A stretch of DNA of 64,000 nt, taken from contig NZ_MLCN01000001.1 in NCBI RefSeq assembly GCF_001982605.1, positions 1 to 64,000 on the forward strand, written 5' to 3'. Positions 54,295-64,000 of the stretch are shown piece by piece. Each line of letters starts with the position of its first letter. Position 1 is the first letter of the stretch. The notes under the pieces were generated by a model that did no database searches, was not told the origin of the DNA, and worked only from the letters and a program-made list of their open reading frames with translations. Source of the DNA: Alkanindiges hydrocarboniclasticus. GTDB taxonomy: Bacteria > Pseudomonadota > Gammaproteobacteria > Pseudomonadales > Moraxellaceae. Position numbers and translations under genes: made by a program.

Positions 54295-56955
54295 GTGAGC
54301 CGTATGATGACATCGAACGAAATTCGTGAAGCGTTTTTGCGTTATTTTGAAACGCAAGGCCACACGCGTGTTGCCTCCAGTTCCCTGATTCCTGCCAACG
54401 ACCCTACCCTGCTATTTACCAATGCAGGCATGAACCAGTTCAAAGACTGTTTTTTGGGGCTGGACAAACGCGATTATGTCCGCGCTACCTCAAGCCAGAA
54501 ATGTGTCCGCGCTGGCGGCAAGCATAACGATCTGGACAACGTCGGCTATACCGCGCGTCACCATACTTTCTTTGAAATGCTGGGCAATTTTTCCTTTGGG
54601 GATTACTTTAAACAAGATGCCATCAGATTTGCCTGGGAATTTTTGACCAGCAAAGAGTGGCTGGCTATTCCTGCTGACCGCCTGTATGTCACGGTTTATG
54701 CTACAGACGACGAAGCTTTTGAGATCTGGAACAAGGATATCGGGCTGGCTGCCGAGCGCATTATCCGCATTGGCGACAACAAAGGCGCACCCTATGCCTC
54801 CGATAACTTCTGGGCGATGGGTGACACCGGGCCATGTGGGCCATGTACCGAAATTTTCTATGACCATGGCGCTGATATTGCCGGTGGTTTGCCGGGTACG
54901 CCGGAAGAAGATGGCGACCGTTTTATTGAAATCTGGAACAACGTATTCATGCAGTTTAACCGCACGGCTGATGGCGTTTTGCATCCGCTGCCTGCCCCAA
55001 GCGTGGATACCGGCATGGGTCTGGAGCGTATTAGCGCAGTAATGCAGCATGTGCATTCCAACTATGAGATTGACCTGTTCCAGCACTTGATTAAATCTGC
55101 CGCGCAAATTATTGGGATTGAAAACCAGAACCAGCCTTCGTTACGTGTACTGGCTGACCATGCCCGCTCCTGCTCATTTTTAATTGCAGATGGTGTAATT
55201 CCCAGCAATGAAGGTCGTGGTTATGTCCTGCGCCGCATTATTCGCCGCGCGGTTCGTCACGGCAACAAACTAGGAGCAAGCGGTAGCTTTTTCCACAAGA
55301 TGGTGCAGCCACTTATTGATGTCATGGGTGATGCTTATCCTGAGCTGGTTAATCGCCGTGATGTAGTTGAAGCCACTTTATTGAAAGAAGAAGAACAGTT
55401 TGCCCGTACACTGGAACAAGGCTTGCGTTTGCTGGAAACCGAACTGGTACAGCTACAAGGCAATACCATTGCAGGCAGCACTGTGTTCAAACTATATGAC
55501 ACCTACGGCTTTCCGGTTGACCTGACTGCGGATATTGCCCGCGAGCGTAACCTGCACATTGATGAAGCAGGCTTTGAAGCTGAAATGGCACAACAGCGCC
55601 AGCGCGCCCGTGATGCCGGCAAGTTCAATATTGACTACAACAGTATTGTTAAGGTCGATCAGGAATCAGTCTTCCACGGTTATAGCAACATACAAGGCCA
55701 GGGCCATATCGTCGCGCTATACAAAGATGGTCAGGCGGTTGATAGCCTAAATGAAGGCGATGAAGGCCTGATTGTGCTGGATCAAACCCCGTTTTATGCC
55801 GAAAGCGGTGGTCAGGTTGGCGATACCGGCTTACTAACTGCTGAAAACGGAATTTTTGAAGTTCAGGATACCAAAAAATCAGGCTCAGCCATTGTGCATC
55901 AGGGTCTGGTGACTATGGGCACAGTCAGCGTATCACAAGCGGTACAGGCCACCGTCAAAGCCGATATGCGTGCAGCCACCGCGCGTAATCACTCGGCGAC
56001 TCACCTGCTTCACGCTGCTTTGCGGCAGGTATTGGGTGAGTATGTCACTCAAAAAGGTTCATTGGTTTCTAGCAATGTACTGCGCTTTGACTTTGCCAAT
56101 GACCAGGCAGTGAGCTTTGACCAGTTGCAGGAAATTGAACGTCTGGTCAATGCTGAGGTGATTGCCAATACCCCAGTATCTACCGAAGAACTGGATATTG
56201 AATCTGCCAAGAACAAAGGCGCGATGATGTTGTTTGGCGAAAAATATGGCGATAAAGTACGCGTACTAAGTATGGGTAGCCAGATTGAAGACCGCCATTT
56301 CTCTATCGAACTGTGTGGTGGTATTCACGTCAACCGTACTGGTGATATTGGACTGTTCAAGATTGTTAGTGAAGGCGGCATTGCAGCCGGTATTCGCCGT
56401 ATTGAAGCGGTTACTGGCACTGCGGCACTGGCCGTCGTACAACAGGCCGACCAGCAATTGGCACAAATCAGCAGCCTGATTAAAGCACAGCGCGATCAGG
56501 TGTTTAGCCGGGTTGAAGCCTTAAGCGACAATAGTCGTCAACTGGAAAAGCAGATTGAACGCTTAAACCAGAAGCTGGCACATAGCCAGAGTGCTGAGCT
56601 GGTTGAAAAGGCACAAGAAATTGCAGGCATCAAAACCCTGATTGCCGAGCTGGATCAAATGGATGGCAAAACCCTGCGCAACCTGCTGGATAGCGTGAGA
56701 TCACGTTTTTCCGATGGTGTGATTGTGCTGGCTGCCAACGATGGCGCTGGCAAGGTCAGCTTACTGGCTTCCGTAGCTAAGGAATATACCTCTCGCGTCA
56801 AGGCAGGCGACATTATCAAGCACCTGACTGAGCAGTTGGGCGGTAAAGGCGGCGGCAAGCCTGATCTGGCGCAAGGTGGCGCACCAATTGCCCCTAATTA
56901 TGCTGATGTGATGGGTAGCCTGCCAGACTGGCTGGCTACCCAATACACCCGTTAA
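54295..56955 (+). CDS. alaS: alanyl-tRNA synthetase
   Basis: An 886-residue class II synthetase. The aminoacylation domain has [35 protein letters not shown] (in part) and MGLERI. The editing domain has the zinc ligands HSATH and CGGIH. The C-Ala domain ends with the GGKGGG segment. The protein begins [18 protein letters not shown] after the initiator. GTG at 54295 is chosen because GGGAG lies 7 nt upstream; ATGs at 54304 and 54307 are possible but too far from it. lysC and csrA follow, a conserved order. Confidence 0.95.
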   Translation: MSRMMTSNEIREAFLRYFETQGHTRVASSSLIPANDPTLLFTNAGMNQFKDCFLGLDKRDYVRATSSQKCVRAGGKHNDLDNVGYTARHHTFFEMLGNFSFGDYFKQDAIRFAWEFLTSKEWLAIPADRLYVTVYATDDEAFEIWNKDIGLAAERIIRIGDNKGAPYASDNFWAMGDTGPCGPCTEIFYDHGADIAGGLPGTPEEDGDRFIEIWNNVFMQFNRTADGVLHPLPAPSVDTGMGLERISAVMQHVHSNYEIDLFQHLIKSAAQIIGIENQNQPSLRVLADHARSCSFLIADGVIPSNEGRGYVLRRIIRRAVRHGNKLGASGSFFHKMVQPLIDVMGDAYPELVNRRDVVEATLLKEEEQFARTLEQGLRLLETELVQLQGNTIAGSTVFKLYDTYGFPVDLTADIARERNLHIDEAGFEAEMAQQRQRARDAGKFNIDYNSIVKVDQESVFHGYSNIQGQGHIVALYKDGQAVDSLNEGDEGLIVLDQTPFYAESGGQVGDTGLLTAENGIFEVQDTKKSGSAIVHQGLVTMGTVSVSQAVQATVKADMRAATARNHSATHLLHAALRQVLGEYVTQKGSLVSSNVLRFDFANDQAVSFDQLQEIERLVNAEVIANTPVSTEELDIESAKNKGAMMLFGEKYGDKVRVLSMGSQIEDRHFSIELCGGIHVNRTGDIGLFKIVSEGGIAAGIRRIEAVTGTAALAVVQQADQQLAQISSLIKAQRDQVFSRVEALSDNSRQLEKQIERLNQKLAHSQSAELVEKAQEIAGIKTLIAELDQMDGKTLRNLLDSVRSRFSDGVIVLAANDGAGKVSLLASVAKEYTSRVKAGDIIKHLTEQLGGKGGGKPDLAQGGAPIAPNYADVMGSLPDWLATQYTR

Positions 56956-57009
56956 TTGCCGGATTAACGATAGCACTGCTTGTAAAATGTATTATTGATG
57001 AGCACTCAT

Positions 57010-57033
57010 GTCAGGCAAAGCAATGAGCCTGAC
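57010..57033 (+). promoter_or_regulatory. hairpin in the lysC leader
   Basis: GTCAGGC pairs perfectly with GCCTGAC around a 10-nt loop, 28 bp before the lysC start. It is too small for a lysine riboswitch. It may affect translation, or stability of the alaS-lysC message. Confidence 0.35.
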
Positions 57034-57061
57034 TGGGAATTTAAAAACAGATGGAACAATT

Positions 57062-58342
57062 ATGGCTTTAATCGTACAAAAATATGGGGGTACCTCAATG
57101 GGTACGCCCGAGCGCATTTTAAATGTAGCGCGTCGGGTAAAACGCTGGCATGACCATGGTCATCGTGTGGTGGTGGTGGTTTCGGCCATGAGCGGTGAAA
57201 CCAACCGCCTGCTGGGACTAGCTAAGTCCATTTGTGATAATCCTGACCCGCGTGAAATGGACCAGATGATATCTACAGGCGAACAGGTCAGTATTGCCAT
57301 GTTGGCAATGGCGTTAAAATCCATTGAAGTGGATGCCTGCTCCTACACAGGGCGTCAGGTTGGCATTATTACGGATAGCTCATTCAATAAAGCACGTATC
57401 CAGTCAATTGATGCCGATGTCATGCACAAAGACTTAAATCAGGGCAAAGTACTGATTGTTGCTGGTTTTCAGGGTGTTGATCAGCAAGGCAACATTACGA
57501 CGCTGGGCCGTGGTGGTTCTGATACCACTGGCGTGGCGCTGGCTGCGGCGCTAAAAGCTGATGAATGCCAGATTTACACCGATGTGGATGGTGTGTATAC
57601 CACCGACCCGCGTGTTGCGCCCAAAGCCAAAAAACTGTCCCGCATTACTTTTGAAGAAATGCTGGAAATGGCCAGTCTGGGTTCAAAAGTCCTGCAAATC
57701 CGCTCTGTGGAGTTTGCGGGCAAATATCAGGTGCCTCTACGTGTACTGTCCAGCTTTGACAATGACACCGATGGCGCCTTTGACGAAGACTTTAAAAACA
57801 ATGTTGGTACTTTAATCACCACTGAATCGGAACATACTATGGAACAGCCTATTATCTCTGGTATCGCCTTCAACCGTGACGAAGCAAAATTGACTATTCG
57901 CGGTGTACCTGACCAGCCGGGCGTTGCATCACGTATTCTGTCGCCAATTGGTGATGCCAACATTGAAATTGACATGATTGTGCAGAACATTGCTGCTGAT
58001 GGCACCACTGACTTTACCTTTACCGTAAACCGCACTGATTTCAAAAAGGCCCTGAACCTGCTTGAAACCATTGGCAAGGATATTGGCGCTGGTCAGGTGA
58101 TTGGCGATGACAGCATTGTCAAGGTATCTATTGTGGGTGTTGGCATGCGTTCCCATGCCGGTGTGGCCAGCCAGATGTTTACTGCGCTTGCCAAAGACGG
58201 CATCAATATCCAGATGATTTCAACTTCCGAGATCAAGATTTCTGTTGTGGTTGATGAGAAATATCTGGAACTGGCCGTTCGCAGCCTGCATACCGCATTT
58301 GGCCTTGACCGTGCCAGTGGCGAAAGCAGTGCCCGTGCATAA
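57062..58342 (+). CDS. lysC: aspartate kinase
   Basis: A 426-residue enzyme that phosphorylates aspartate, the first step to lysine, threonine and methionine. The kinase part has [47 protein letters not shown] (in part) and [12 protein letters not shown]. Two ACT domains follow (about 265-425), the usual site of feedback control. The ATG at 57062 gives the family's [10 protein letters not shown] start; a frame extension to 57008 is not conserved. Confidence 0.95.
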   Translation: MALIVQKYGGTSMGTPERILNVARRVKRWHDHGHRVVVVVSAMSGETNRLLGLAKSICDNPDPREMDQMISTGEQVSIAMLAMALKSIEVDACSYTGRQVGIITDSSFNKARIQSIDADVMHKDLNQGKVLIVAGFQGVDQQGNITTLGRGGSDTTGVALAAALKADECQIYTDVDGVYTTDPRVAPKAKKLSRITFEEMLEMASLGSKVLQIRSVEFAGKYQVPLRVLSSFDNDTDGAFDEDFKNNVGTLITTESEHTMEQPIISGIAFNRDEAKLTIRGVPDQPGVASRILSPIGDANIEIDMIVQNIAADGTTDFTFTVNRTDFKKALNLLETIGKDIGAGQVIGDDSIVKVSIVGVGMRSHAGVASQMFTALAKDGINIQMISTSEIKISVVVDEKYLELAVRSLHTAFGLDRASGESSARA

Positions 58343-58391
58343 ACAATATTAGTGCTTGAGCATGGAATATTTGCATAAAAGCATGCAGCAA

Positions 58392-58428
58392 AAGCAACTG
58401 TTTCATGTTAAATTGATCACAGTTGCTT
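58392..58428. repeat. 10-bp inverted repeat between lysC and csrA
   Basis: AAGCAACTGT and ACAGTTGCTT are perfect inverted copies with a 17-nt loop. There is no T tract, so it is a possible structured terminator or RNA element rather than a simple terminator. Confidence 0.45.
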
Positions 58429-58586
58429 GCAACAGCTGCAAATCATTCCATGTAAAATAAACGGAATATAAAAGCCACTGTTTGTTTTACAAAAAAATGT
58501 AGATAAGGCTATTCGGAAAAATAACTTTAAGCGATACTGATAATATAAATCAGGTATGCTCGAAAGGTTGATACAAGGAGAAGAGA

Positions 58587-58826
58587 ATGCTTATTCTGAC
58601 CCGCCGCGTCGGGGAAACCCTGATGATTGGGGATGAAGTTAGCGTCACAGTGTTGGGCGTTAAAGGTAATCAGGTGCGTATTGGCGTCAATGCACCCAAA
58701 GAAGTGTCGGTACATCGCGAAGAGATTTACCAGCGCATTCAGCACGAGCGCGCCATGCATGAACATTTACAGCATCTGGAGCAGGATTATCAGCCATCGT
58801 TTGATGATGATAGCTATAATCGCTAA
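58587..58826 (+). CDS. csrA: carbon storage regulator CsrA
   Basis: A 79-residue RNA-binding post-transcriptional regulator that binds ANGGA motifs in mRNA leaders. [18 protein letters not shown] and [20 protein letters not shown] contain the RNA-contact residues L4/R6 and R44 region. The C-terminal tail (about 60-79) is longer and more acidic than E. coli CsrA (61 residues), as in Moraxellaceae. AAGGAGAAGAG precedes the ATG, and it contains the GGA that CsrA itself could bind. Confidence 0.95.
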   Translation: MLILTRRVGETLMIGDEVSVTVLGVKGNQVRIGVNAPKEVSVHREEIYQRIQHERAMHEHLQHLEQDYQPSFDDDSYNR

Positions 58827-58885
58827 TTATATATTAGGCGATTATTCCTGATGTAACCGTTCAGGTCATCATGCAGGTATTTTAT

Positions 58886-58910
58886 AAGCGGCTTAGGCCG
58901 CTTTTATTTT
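58886..58910 (+). terminator. rho-independent terminator of csrA
   Basis: AAGCGGC-ttag-GCCGCTT followed by TTATTTT. The T tract overlaps the stop codon of the convergent gene. Confidence 0.8.
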
Positions 58911-59755
58911 GGGCTTGGCCGAGTCATAAACTCCAGCATGAGCGCCAATTGGCTATTAAGCATATTTAACCCTACGTGTGTCTTTATGCCCAGACTATTT
59001 GCCAGTTGCAGCAAGGCAGTTTGTTCCGGCGCAATCACACACTCCGCCACCAGTTTACAGTGCTTGATTATATTTGATGAAAACGGCAGGTTATCCTGCC
59101 CCTGCATTCCCAGACTACTGGCATTGATGGCAATATCAATGTCCCTTTGAAACAGCAGTGGGTTTGTCTGAGTTCCTGTATTATCAACCAGTTCATCATC
59201 AGCTGCCACAGTCACTTTAAACTCTGGATAGGCTAACAAAAGCTGGTCTTTTAAAAATTCGGCTTTTTTAACACTACGATTATAAATCCGTAAGGACTGG
59301 CACCCATGTTGTGCCAGTGCAAATGCAATTGCTGATGCAGCCCCGCCAGCCCCACGCATTAAACAATGACTGCCCTGCACTTTATATCCTGCAGCCAGTA
59401 ACCCATTCACAAAGCCTGCCCCATCCAGAATATGGCCATGTAACCTGCCTTGCGCATCCCGATAAACGACATTAACTGCGCCAGTAGTTTGTGCCTCGGG
59501 CGTTAATGTATCCAGTAAGGCACATATGGCAACCTTGTGTGGCATGGTAATCACTGCCCCGGCAAAATTCTGCATATGACGTAAGCCACTCATCACAGCG
59601 TGTAAATTGCCACTACTGACGTGCATGGGAACCAGTACATAATCATCCTGTTGATCTTGCTCAGCCAGCAGTTGATTGATGCGCGCTGGTGTTTTGGCCT
59701 GTGCTACAGGATCCCCAATTAGCGCTAGAATTCTGGTTTTTCCGGTAATGGTCAT
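58904..59755 (-). CDS. shikimate dehydrogenase-like oxidoreductase
   Basis: A 283-residue member of the AroE/YdiB superfamily. The substrate domain keeps the catalytic Lys (VITMPHK), the Asn in TTGAVNVV and the Asp in HILDGAGF. The N-terminal Ser-x-Ser shikimate contact (HSKSP in AroE) is AKTP (A20, T22), losing one Ser. The Rossmann domain has RGAGGAASAIAFAL. It is therefore probably a paralogue acting on another quinate- or shikimate-like compound rather than the housekeeping AroE. It is monocistronic and convergent with csrA. Confidence 0.82.
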   Translation of the reverse strand: MTITGKTRILALIGDPVAQAKTPARINQLLAEQDQQDDYVLVPMHVSSGNLHAVMSGLRHMQNFAGAVITMPHKVAICALLDTLTPEAQTTGAVNVVYRDAQGRLHGHILDGAGFVNGLLAAGYKVQGSHCLMRGAGGAASAIAFALAQHGCQSLRIYNRSVKKAEFLKDQLLLAYPEFKVTVAADDELVDNTGTQTNPLLFQRDIDIAINASSLGMQGQDNLPFSSNIIKHCKLVAECVIAPEQTALLQLANSLGIKTHVGLNMLNSQLALMLEFMTRPSPK

Positions 59756-60214
59756 TTTAATTTTCCGTATTATTGAGTTTTAGTTTCATTTTGATGGTAG
59801 CAGCGTGTTTTGAAATTATATTGCGGCTTTTTCTTAAAATAGCGACTGGACCTGTTATTTTAATCTGTAGTCCAAATCAAATATTCGCTTTCATTTAAAA
59901 ATACATTAATTTTTACAGTTACTATCTTTTTTAAAAAAGAAAGCGCAACAAATTATTTCACTTAAAAACTAGCAAAAACAATCGGCTACGTTTAGATTTT
60001 CTTAAAAAATCCTTCAAAATCCATCTCGACAATAAATATGCTAAAAAACACGGCTATTTTTCATGCTATACGGTTTGCTTATGCATGAAGGATTATGTCG
60101 CCCGGCTCTGGTTAATGGGCAATATGCGGTTAACACAATACAACGCTCTTAATATAGGCAAGGGTTTGCCATGGCAGCCCTTCAGGTTTTGTCGAAAATG
60201 GATAGAAGGAATAA
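59756..60214. other. divergent intergenic region, no confident gene
   Basis: About 460 bp, AT-rich at the left. Two overlapping short frames start at 60081 and 60085 (23 and about 55 codons) with no clear ribosome-binding site. A small hairpin GGCAA-gggt-TTGCC lies near 60159. Otherwise nothing stands out. Confidence 0.4.
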
Positions 60215-60490
60215 ATGATGACAAACAGACTCTCTCCCCAGCATCGGCGTGAAGCAATCATTGGGATTGATCCGCTATTAAATGCCTATTTCATGACACT
60301 GGTTGAAAATGGCGAAGAAGTGGGTGATCCGCTACTGTTTAGCTTTCACGGTGAAGATGATAGCCCATCGGCACAGGCACAGGTAAAACGCATTGAATAC
60401 TTCAAGGAGTTGTGGCTGCATGAAACCCGAAGTGTTGATGATATGGCGCGTTTATATGGCTCAGCACCGCCGGCAGAATCGCACGCTTAA
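60215..60490 (+). CDS. small conserved-looking protein of unknown function
   Basis: A 91-residue acidic soluble protein that I do not recognise by family. It has a regular protein-like composition (REAIIGIDPLLNAYFMTLVE, then GDPLLFSFHGEDD and VKRIEYFKELWLHETRS). There is no signal or membrane segment. AGAAGGAATAA gives a good ribosome-binding site, and a terminator follows directly, so it is a genuine single-gene unit. The ATG at 60218 is an alternative start. Confidence 0.72.
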   Translation: MMTNRLSPQHRREAIIGIDPLLNAYFMTLVENGEEVGDPLLFSFHGEDDSPSAQAQVKRIEYFKELWLHETRSVDDMARLYGSAPPAESHA

Positions 60491-60505
60491 ATATTTATTG
60501 TCACT

Positions 60506-60541
60506 AAATAGCCTGTTTTTCTAAAAAGCAGGCTATTTTTA
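60506..60541 (+). terminator. rho-independent terminator
   Basis: AAATAGCCTG-TTTTT pairs with AAAAAG-CAGGCTATTT with a small bulge, and runs into TTATT. It sits between convergent genes. Confidence 0.82.
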
Positions 60542-60562
60542 TTACTCAACCTTAAGCATAAA

Positions 60563-61225
60563 TTATAAAGCCATATCCAGACAATATTTTTTAACTGGAC
60601 CATAACTTTTGCGATGCTCAGGTAAAATACCATGCAGCGCCATGGCTTCCAGATGGGCCTTGGTGGGATAGCCCTTATGCCTGGCCAAGCCATATTGTGG
60701 ATACTGGCGATCAAGTTCCTGTAGCTGCTGATCCCGGGTTACCTTGGCTAAAATACTCGCAGCACCAATACTTTGCTCCAAACCATCCCCGCCGACAATC
60801 GCCCGACAGGAGATACTGCTATCAGGGCATCGATTGCCATCAATAAGCGCCATACTGGGTACAATAACCAACCCCTCAATAGCGCGTTTCATGGCCAGCA
60901 TTGTGGCATGTAAAATATTCAAGCTATCAATTTCATCATGGCTGGCCTCGGCAATACACCAGGCCAGAGCATGTTGCTGGATTTGTACAAACAGGTGCTC
61001 ACGCTTTTTTTCTGACAGTTTTTTGGAGTCATTCAATCCTTCTATCGGATGGTCAGGGTCTAGTATTACCGCCGCTGTGACCACAGAGCCAATTAATGGC
61101 CCACGCCCTGCCTCATCGACTCCGGCAACCAGCAATGATGCGGCGGGCAATATCAGGTTGGGATTCAATGCAGAGCATGCCAGAATTCGTGGTGAGCTAG
61201 TGTCCAGATTGACCAGCAGTGGCAT
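60563..61225 (-). CDS. rnhB: ribonuclease HII
   Basis: A 220-residue enzyme that removes RNA from RNA-DNA hybrids and single ribonucleotides. The catalytic acids are in [16 protein letters not shown] (D, E), [13 protein letters not shown] and the later LIDGNRCPD and STLAK-like [10 protein letters not shown] segments. The N-terminal extension of about 34 residues is unremarkable. ATG at 61225 is preferred over 61231 because AAGGA lies 8-9 nt upstream. lpxB normally precedes it; here a GNAT gene lies between. Confidence 0.93.
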   Translation of the reverse strand: MPLLVNLDTSSPRILACSALNPNLILPAASLLVAGVDEAGRGPLIGSVVTAAVILDPDHPIEGLNDSKKLSEKKREHLFVQIQQHALAWCIAEASHDEIDSLNILHATMLAMKRAIEGLVIVPSMALIDGNRCPDSSISCRAIVGGDGLEQSIGAASILAKVTRDQQLQELDRQYPQYGLARHKGYPTKAHLEAMALHGILPEHRKSYGPVKKYCLDMAL

Positions 61226-61339
61226 AACCATTTCCTTAAAAATTATGAATAAATTGCAAGTTTTGATAAACAGTAAGCTGCTTATATACTGAATTCATAT
61301 AAACATGGACTGACTGGATCAGCCTGCCAGCAAAAAGTA

Positions 61340-61951
61340 TTATAAAACCAGTTCCATTTTAATGGCATTGGGAACCTTGATGCCTGACCTTTTGCCTGAG
61401 AATTTTTTAAGCAAACCGGCCCTTAATCCCATCCGTTCATACAATGCCTGCGCACGCGGATTACTATCAGCCACATCCAGCGAAAAAATCCGGTACTGTT
61501 GCTGGCGAGCTTCAGCTATTTTATGCTCCAGCATGGCCTTGCCAATACCTGTACTCCGCAAAACTGGCTCTACACCAAAATTGGATAGGTAAAGCTCAGT
61601 CTTTTTGGGCTGTTGCATGACACTTTCCACATGCTTGAGACGTAACAGTATCGGCCAGACATTGAGTGGGCCATAAAAACGAAATATGTTTTTTAAGGTA
61701 GCCAAGGTTAATTTAGGATAAATCCTGCCATCAAAAAAACAGCCCGTAGCAATAACTTTGCCATCGACCATGGCGACAGTGACATTGCGATAACCGCAAA
61801 AACCTTTACCGGATTCAAATTCAAACTGAATAAAATCCTGTGCACGATGCTTCGTGGTTTTATAGATAAAATCATAAAGTTCAGGGCCAGCGCTATACAT
61901 CAAATCGGCAATATTGCCCTGCATGTCTGGGGTTGCTGCAATAATCTGCAT
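61340..61951 (-). CDS. GNAT-family N-acetyltransferase
   Basis: A 203-residue acetyltransferase. The acetyl-CoA pyrophosphate-binding signature is RSTGIGKAMLEHKIAEA, followed by FSLDVADSNPRAQALYERMG (as adjoining blocks). The N-terminal half (IADLMYSAGPELYDFIYKT) resembles a subgroup of small-molecule acetyltransferases. The substrate is unknown. AGGA lies 7 nt upstream of the ATG. It is inserted between lpxB and rnhB on the same strand, with about 110-140 bp to each. Confidence 0.83.
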   Translation of the reverse strand: MQIIAATPDMQGNIADLMYSAGPELYDFIYKTTKHRAQDFIQFEFESGKGFCGYRNVTVAMVDGKVIATGCFFDGRIYPKLTLATLKNIFRFYGPLNVWPILLRLKHVESVMQQPKKTELYLSNFGVEPVLRSTGIGKAMLEHKIAEARQQQYRIFSLDVADSNPRAQALYERMGLRAGLLKKFSGKRSGIKVPNAIKMELVL

Positions 61952-62089
61952 GGGATGTCCTAAAATTTGTTGTTAAAGTTATTGTTCAACGTAAAGGCTT
62001 AAACTTTACAATTAAAATGCGCATCTGGAAATTTGCCACCAGTTTTAAAGATACAGCCTTTAAAAACTACTGATGAGCTACCTGTTGTT

Positions 62090-63364
62090 TTAGCATACTT
62101 TATTTAACAAACCCAGTACGGCCAATGCCGGATTTATGGCTTGCTGTCCCTGTAATTGCTGGTGAATTGCCATCAGTGCTTGCTGCTGGCTTTGGCCTTT
62201 TGATGTTTGTAGTAATCCCATGGCGGCCTGATGCACTTTAGCAGGTGTGGCATCGTACTGAATCAGTTCCGGCACCACTTCACGACTGGCCAGAATATTG
62301 GGCAGTGATTTGTAGGGAATCCTCACCATAAAACTGGCAATCAAATAGGTCAGCCAATGTAGCTTGTATACCACCACCATAGGCCGCCCAAACAGCAGGC
62401 ATTCCAGCGTTGCCGTGCCTGAAGCCAGCAGGACCAGATCACTTGCCGCCATAACATCTCGCCCGACTTTACTTTTGCTTTCCTGTGCATGAATGACCTG
62501 CACCGCCTTGCTCAATGCCTGAGGATAACTGGCCAGAATATGCTGGATTTGCTCAAAACGGGCCTGATTAATGGCAGGCACCAGAAACCTGAGGTCTGGC
62601 CGGGTTTGCAACAGCTTGAATGCACTATCAAACAGCAACGGGGCAAGCCGTGATACTTCACCAGAACGGCTGCCCGGCAAAATGCCAATTAGCGTTTGGG
62701 TTGGTTCAAGGCCTAATTGTTGCTTGGCCAGTGCAAGATCATGCTGTAGCGGAATTTCCTGTGCCAGTGGATGACCGACAAAGACTGCGGGTACTTCATG
62801 CTTTAAATAAAAGTCTACTTCAAATGGAAACAGGCATAGCACCAGATCAACCGCAGCGCGAATGCCATGCACCCGGCCCTGACGCCACGCCCATACCGAT
62901 GGACTGACATACTGTACGGTTTTAATGCCCAATGGCTTCAACTGACTGGACAGGCGCAGGTTAAAATCAGGGGCATCAATCCCCACAAAAATATCTACCG
63001 GATTGGCTTTCCAGCGGGCAACCAGATCATCACGAATCGCAAATAGCTCTTTGAGCCGACCCATCACTTCAACCAGCCCCATCACTGCCAGCCGCTCCAT
63101 GGGATAGATGCTCTGGAAACCTTCTGCAATCATCTGCGGGCCGCCAATCCCTTCAAAAATGGCATCAATCCCCTGTGCCTTAAAGGCTTTGATCAGGGCA
63201 ACCCCCAGCGTATCGCCCGATACTTCGCCCACCACAATGCCAATACGTAAAGGTTTGCCAAGCGCCTGAGACTGCGTTTGCTGTCCCATTGAAGTTAAGG
63301 TTTGCTGATCTTGGCTATTTTTTGGATTGGAAATAATAGGGGTTGTGCTCACTGTGTACGACAA
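62090..63364 (-). CDS. lpxB: lipid-A-disaccharide synthase
   Basis: Up to 424 residues. LpxB (GT19) joins UDP-2,3-diacyl-glucosamine and lipid X to form the lipid A disaccharide at the inner membrane. IGIVVGEVSGDTLG, FEGIGGPQM, FVGIDAPDFNL, YVSPSVWAWRQGR, FPFEVDFY and LPGSRSGEV are family signatures. The start is unclear: TTG 63364, GTG 63352 or ATG 63289. None has a good ribosome-binding site, and the ATG gives a length (399) nearest the family norm. lpxA and fabZ are not adjacent. Confidence 0.93.
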   Translation of the reverse strand: MSYTVSTTPIISNPKNSQDQQTLTSMGQQTQSQALGKPLRIGIVVGEVSGDTLGVALIKAFKAQGIDAIFEGIGGPQMIAEGFQSIYPMERLAVMGLVEVMGRLKELFAIRDDLVARWKANPVDIFVGIDAPDFNLRLSSQLKPLGIKTVQYVSPSVWAWRQGRVHGIRAAVDLVLCLFPFEVDFYLKHEVPAVFVGHPLAQEIPLQHDLALAKQQLGLEPTQTLIGILPGSRSGEVSRLAPLLFDSAFKLLQTRPDLRFLVPAINQARFEQIQHILASYPQALSKAVQVIHAQESKSKVGRDVMAASDLVLLASGTATLECLLFGRPMVVVYKLHWLTYLIASFMVRIPYKSLPNILASREVVPELIQYDATPAKVHQAAMGLLQTSKGQSQQQALMAIHQQLQGQQAINPALAVLGLLNKVC

Positions 63365-63598
63365 ACCTAAACCTGTAATGGCGGCAGTGTAGCATTAAAT
63401 ATTTGGTTTTTTAAAAGCTTAGACACGAAAAAGCTGCGCAGTCCTGTGCCCATTCCTGATAGGCACCATATGACTGAACAGCACTTATAAAACATCTGTA
63501 AATTTAAAGTACAGGGTTAAAAAATTGGAAGCAGCCATAAAAACAGCGCTTTAGCCTTGCTACTTAACCGTATTAGCCGTAACTATCAAGGTCTTTAA
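63365..63598. other. intergenic region, nothing seen
   Basis: About 230 bp between two minus-strand genes, with no ORF or convincing hairpin. Confidence 0.35.
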
Positions 63599-63874
63599 CT
63601 AGTCATCATGATCGTGGTGGTCGTCATCACGGTCATGACGGCCATCACGATCATGCTTGCGATCCCAGTGTGACCTGTCGCGATCACGATTGCGATCCCA
63701 ATTTCTACGGTCATGATCGCGGTCATTTTTCCAGTCTTTTTTATCCCAGCCATTTTTATTCCAACCATCATGACGATGATTACGGTTGGAATTTTCATCA
63801 ATTGGGGTTACGGCACAGCCACCCAGCGTTAATACCAGAATACCAGTTGCTGTAGCAATCAAATAGCGCTGCAT
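63599..63874 (-). CDS. small lipoprotein with Asp/Arg/His repeat tail
   Basis: A 91-residue protein with a lipoprotein signal peptide; the lipobox is LTLGGC with the lipidated Cys at residue 20. Mature residues from about 31 to 91 are a low-complexity run of D, H, R, K, N and W with approximate repeats (WDKKDW, RNWDRNRDRDR, HWDRKHDRD). It may bind metals (His/Asp) or be a disordered surface tail. There is no family assignment. Confidence 0.75.
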   Translation of the reverse strand: MQRYLIATATGILVLTLGGCAVTPIDENSNRNHRHDGWNKNGWDKKDWKNDRDHDRRNWDRNRDRDRSHWDRKHDRDGRHDRDDDHHDHDD

Positions 63875-64000
63875 GGCGTTATCCTCAAAACATTATTATG
63901 CGCGTAGTGTGGCAGATTTATTGTCTGGTTCTTGAAGGTCAGGTTGGTATTTATGCCTGTTTAGGCTGCAATTGAGTAATTTTTGGTTGAATTTGTCATA

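Noticed and set aside
54490-55107. 205-codon antisense ORF within alaS
   Set aside because: It lies wholly inside highly conserved alaS coding sequence on the other strand; a codon-structure artefact.
56956-57061. Lysine riboswitch before lysC
   Set aside because: The gap is only about 105 bp and holds one small hairpin; the five-helix lysine aptamer cannot fit.
60081-60255. Short overlapping ORFs upstream of the 91-residue protein
   Set aside because: Two competing frames, neither with a ribosome-binding site, and one runs out of frame into the real gene.

Overview
The window looks like the chromosome of a gammaproteobacterium in the family Moraxellaceae, close to Acinetobacter or Alkanindiges. 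This is inference from protein character and gene orders: alaS-lysC-csrA, prmB-aroC-MFS, fis-purH-purD, prfA-prmC-moeB, ftsY divergent from an M16 peptidase pair, and xseA-xseB. Base composition looks moderate (mid-40s % GC by eye), with clearly AT-richer accessory stretches. There is no complete tRNA or rRNA gene, CRISPR array, prophage or intact insertion sequence.

Layout. 0-10 kb: trmO with the start of a Hint-domain gene running off the left edge, fpr, a YdeP-type molybdopterin oxidoreductase with fdhD, metR, an AraC regulator, gcvH, a CBS-domain protein and rlmI. 10-18 kb: prmA, a DUF3426 zinc-ribbon protein, fis, purH, purD and an AarF/COQ8-type kinase. 18-24.5 kb: a Baeyer-Villiger-type monooxygenase divergent from two acyl-CoA dehydrogenases, then an esterase and folB-folK. 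24.6-29.7 kb (minus strand): a second UbiB/AarF kinase, moeB, an orphan pretoxin-type Hint gene, prmC and prfA. 30-36 kb: glycine-zipper and DUF2057 envelope proteins, a YccS/FUSC membrane protein, a tRNA-Val fragment, an acetoacetate decarboxylase family protein and ftsY. 36-41.5 kb: two M16 peptidases and xseA-xseB.

41.6-47.2 kb is an AT-rich accessory and decaying zone. It holds a Q/N-rich KGG-type stress protein, a DUF2171 pseudogene with two in-frame stops, an SDR oxidoreductase, two small unknown genes, a membrane-anchored BLUF protein with His in place of the photoactive Gln, and two coding remnants. 47.2-64 kb is again core: aroQ-accB-accC, a secreted unknown, MFS-aroC-prmB, alaS-lysC-csrA, an atypical shikimate dehydrogenase-like protein, rnhB, a GNAT, lpxB and a charged lipoprotein.

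Main points for follow-up. (1) Two orphan Hint genes, each directly behind an RNA-modification or translation gene, both with Gly at the usual Cys nucleophile position. (2) A 41-nt internal piece of tRNA-Val(GAC) abutting a stop codon. (3) The BLUF variant. (4) The DUF2171 pseudogene. (5) The aroQ-accBC and prmA-DUF3426-fis-purHD blocks, one cluster in Pseudomonas, lie about 30 kb apart here. (6) Several families of short dispersed intergenic repeats.
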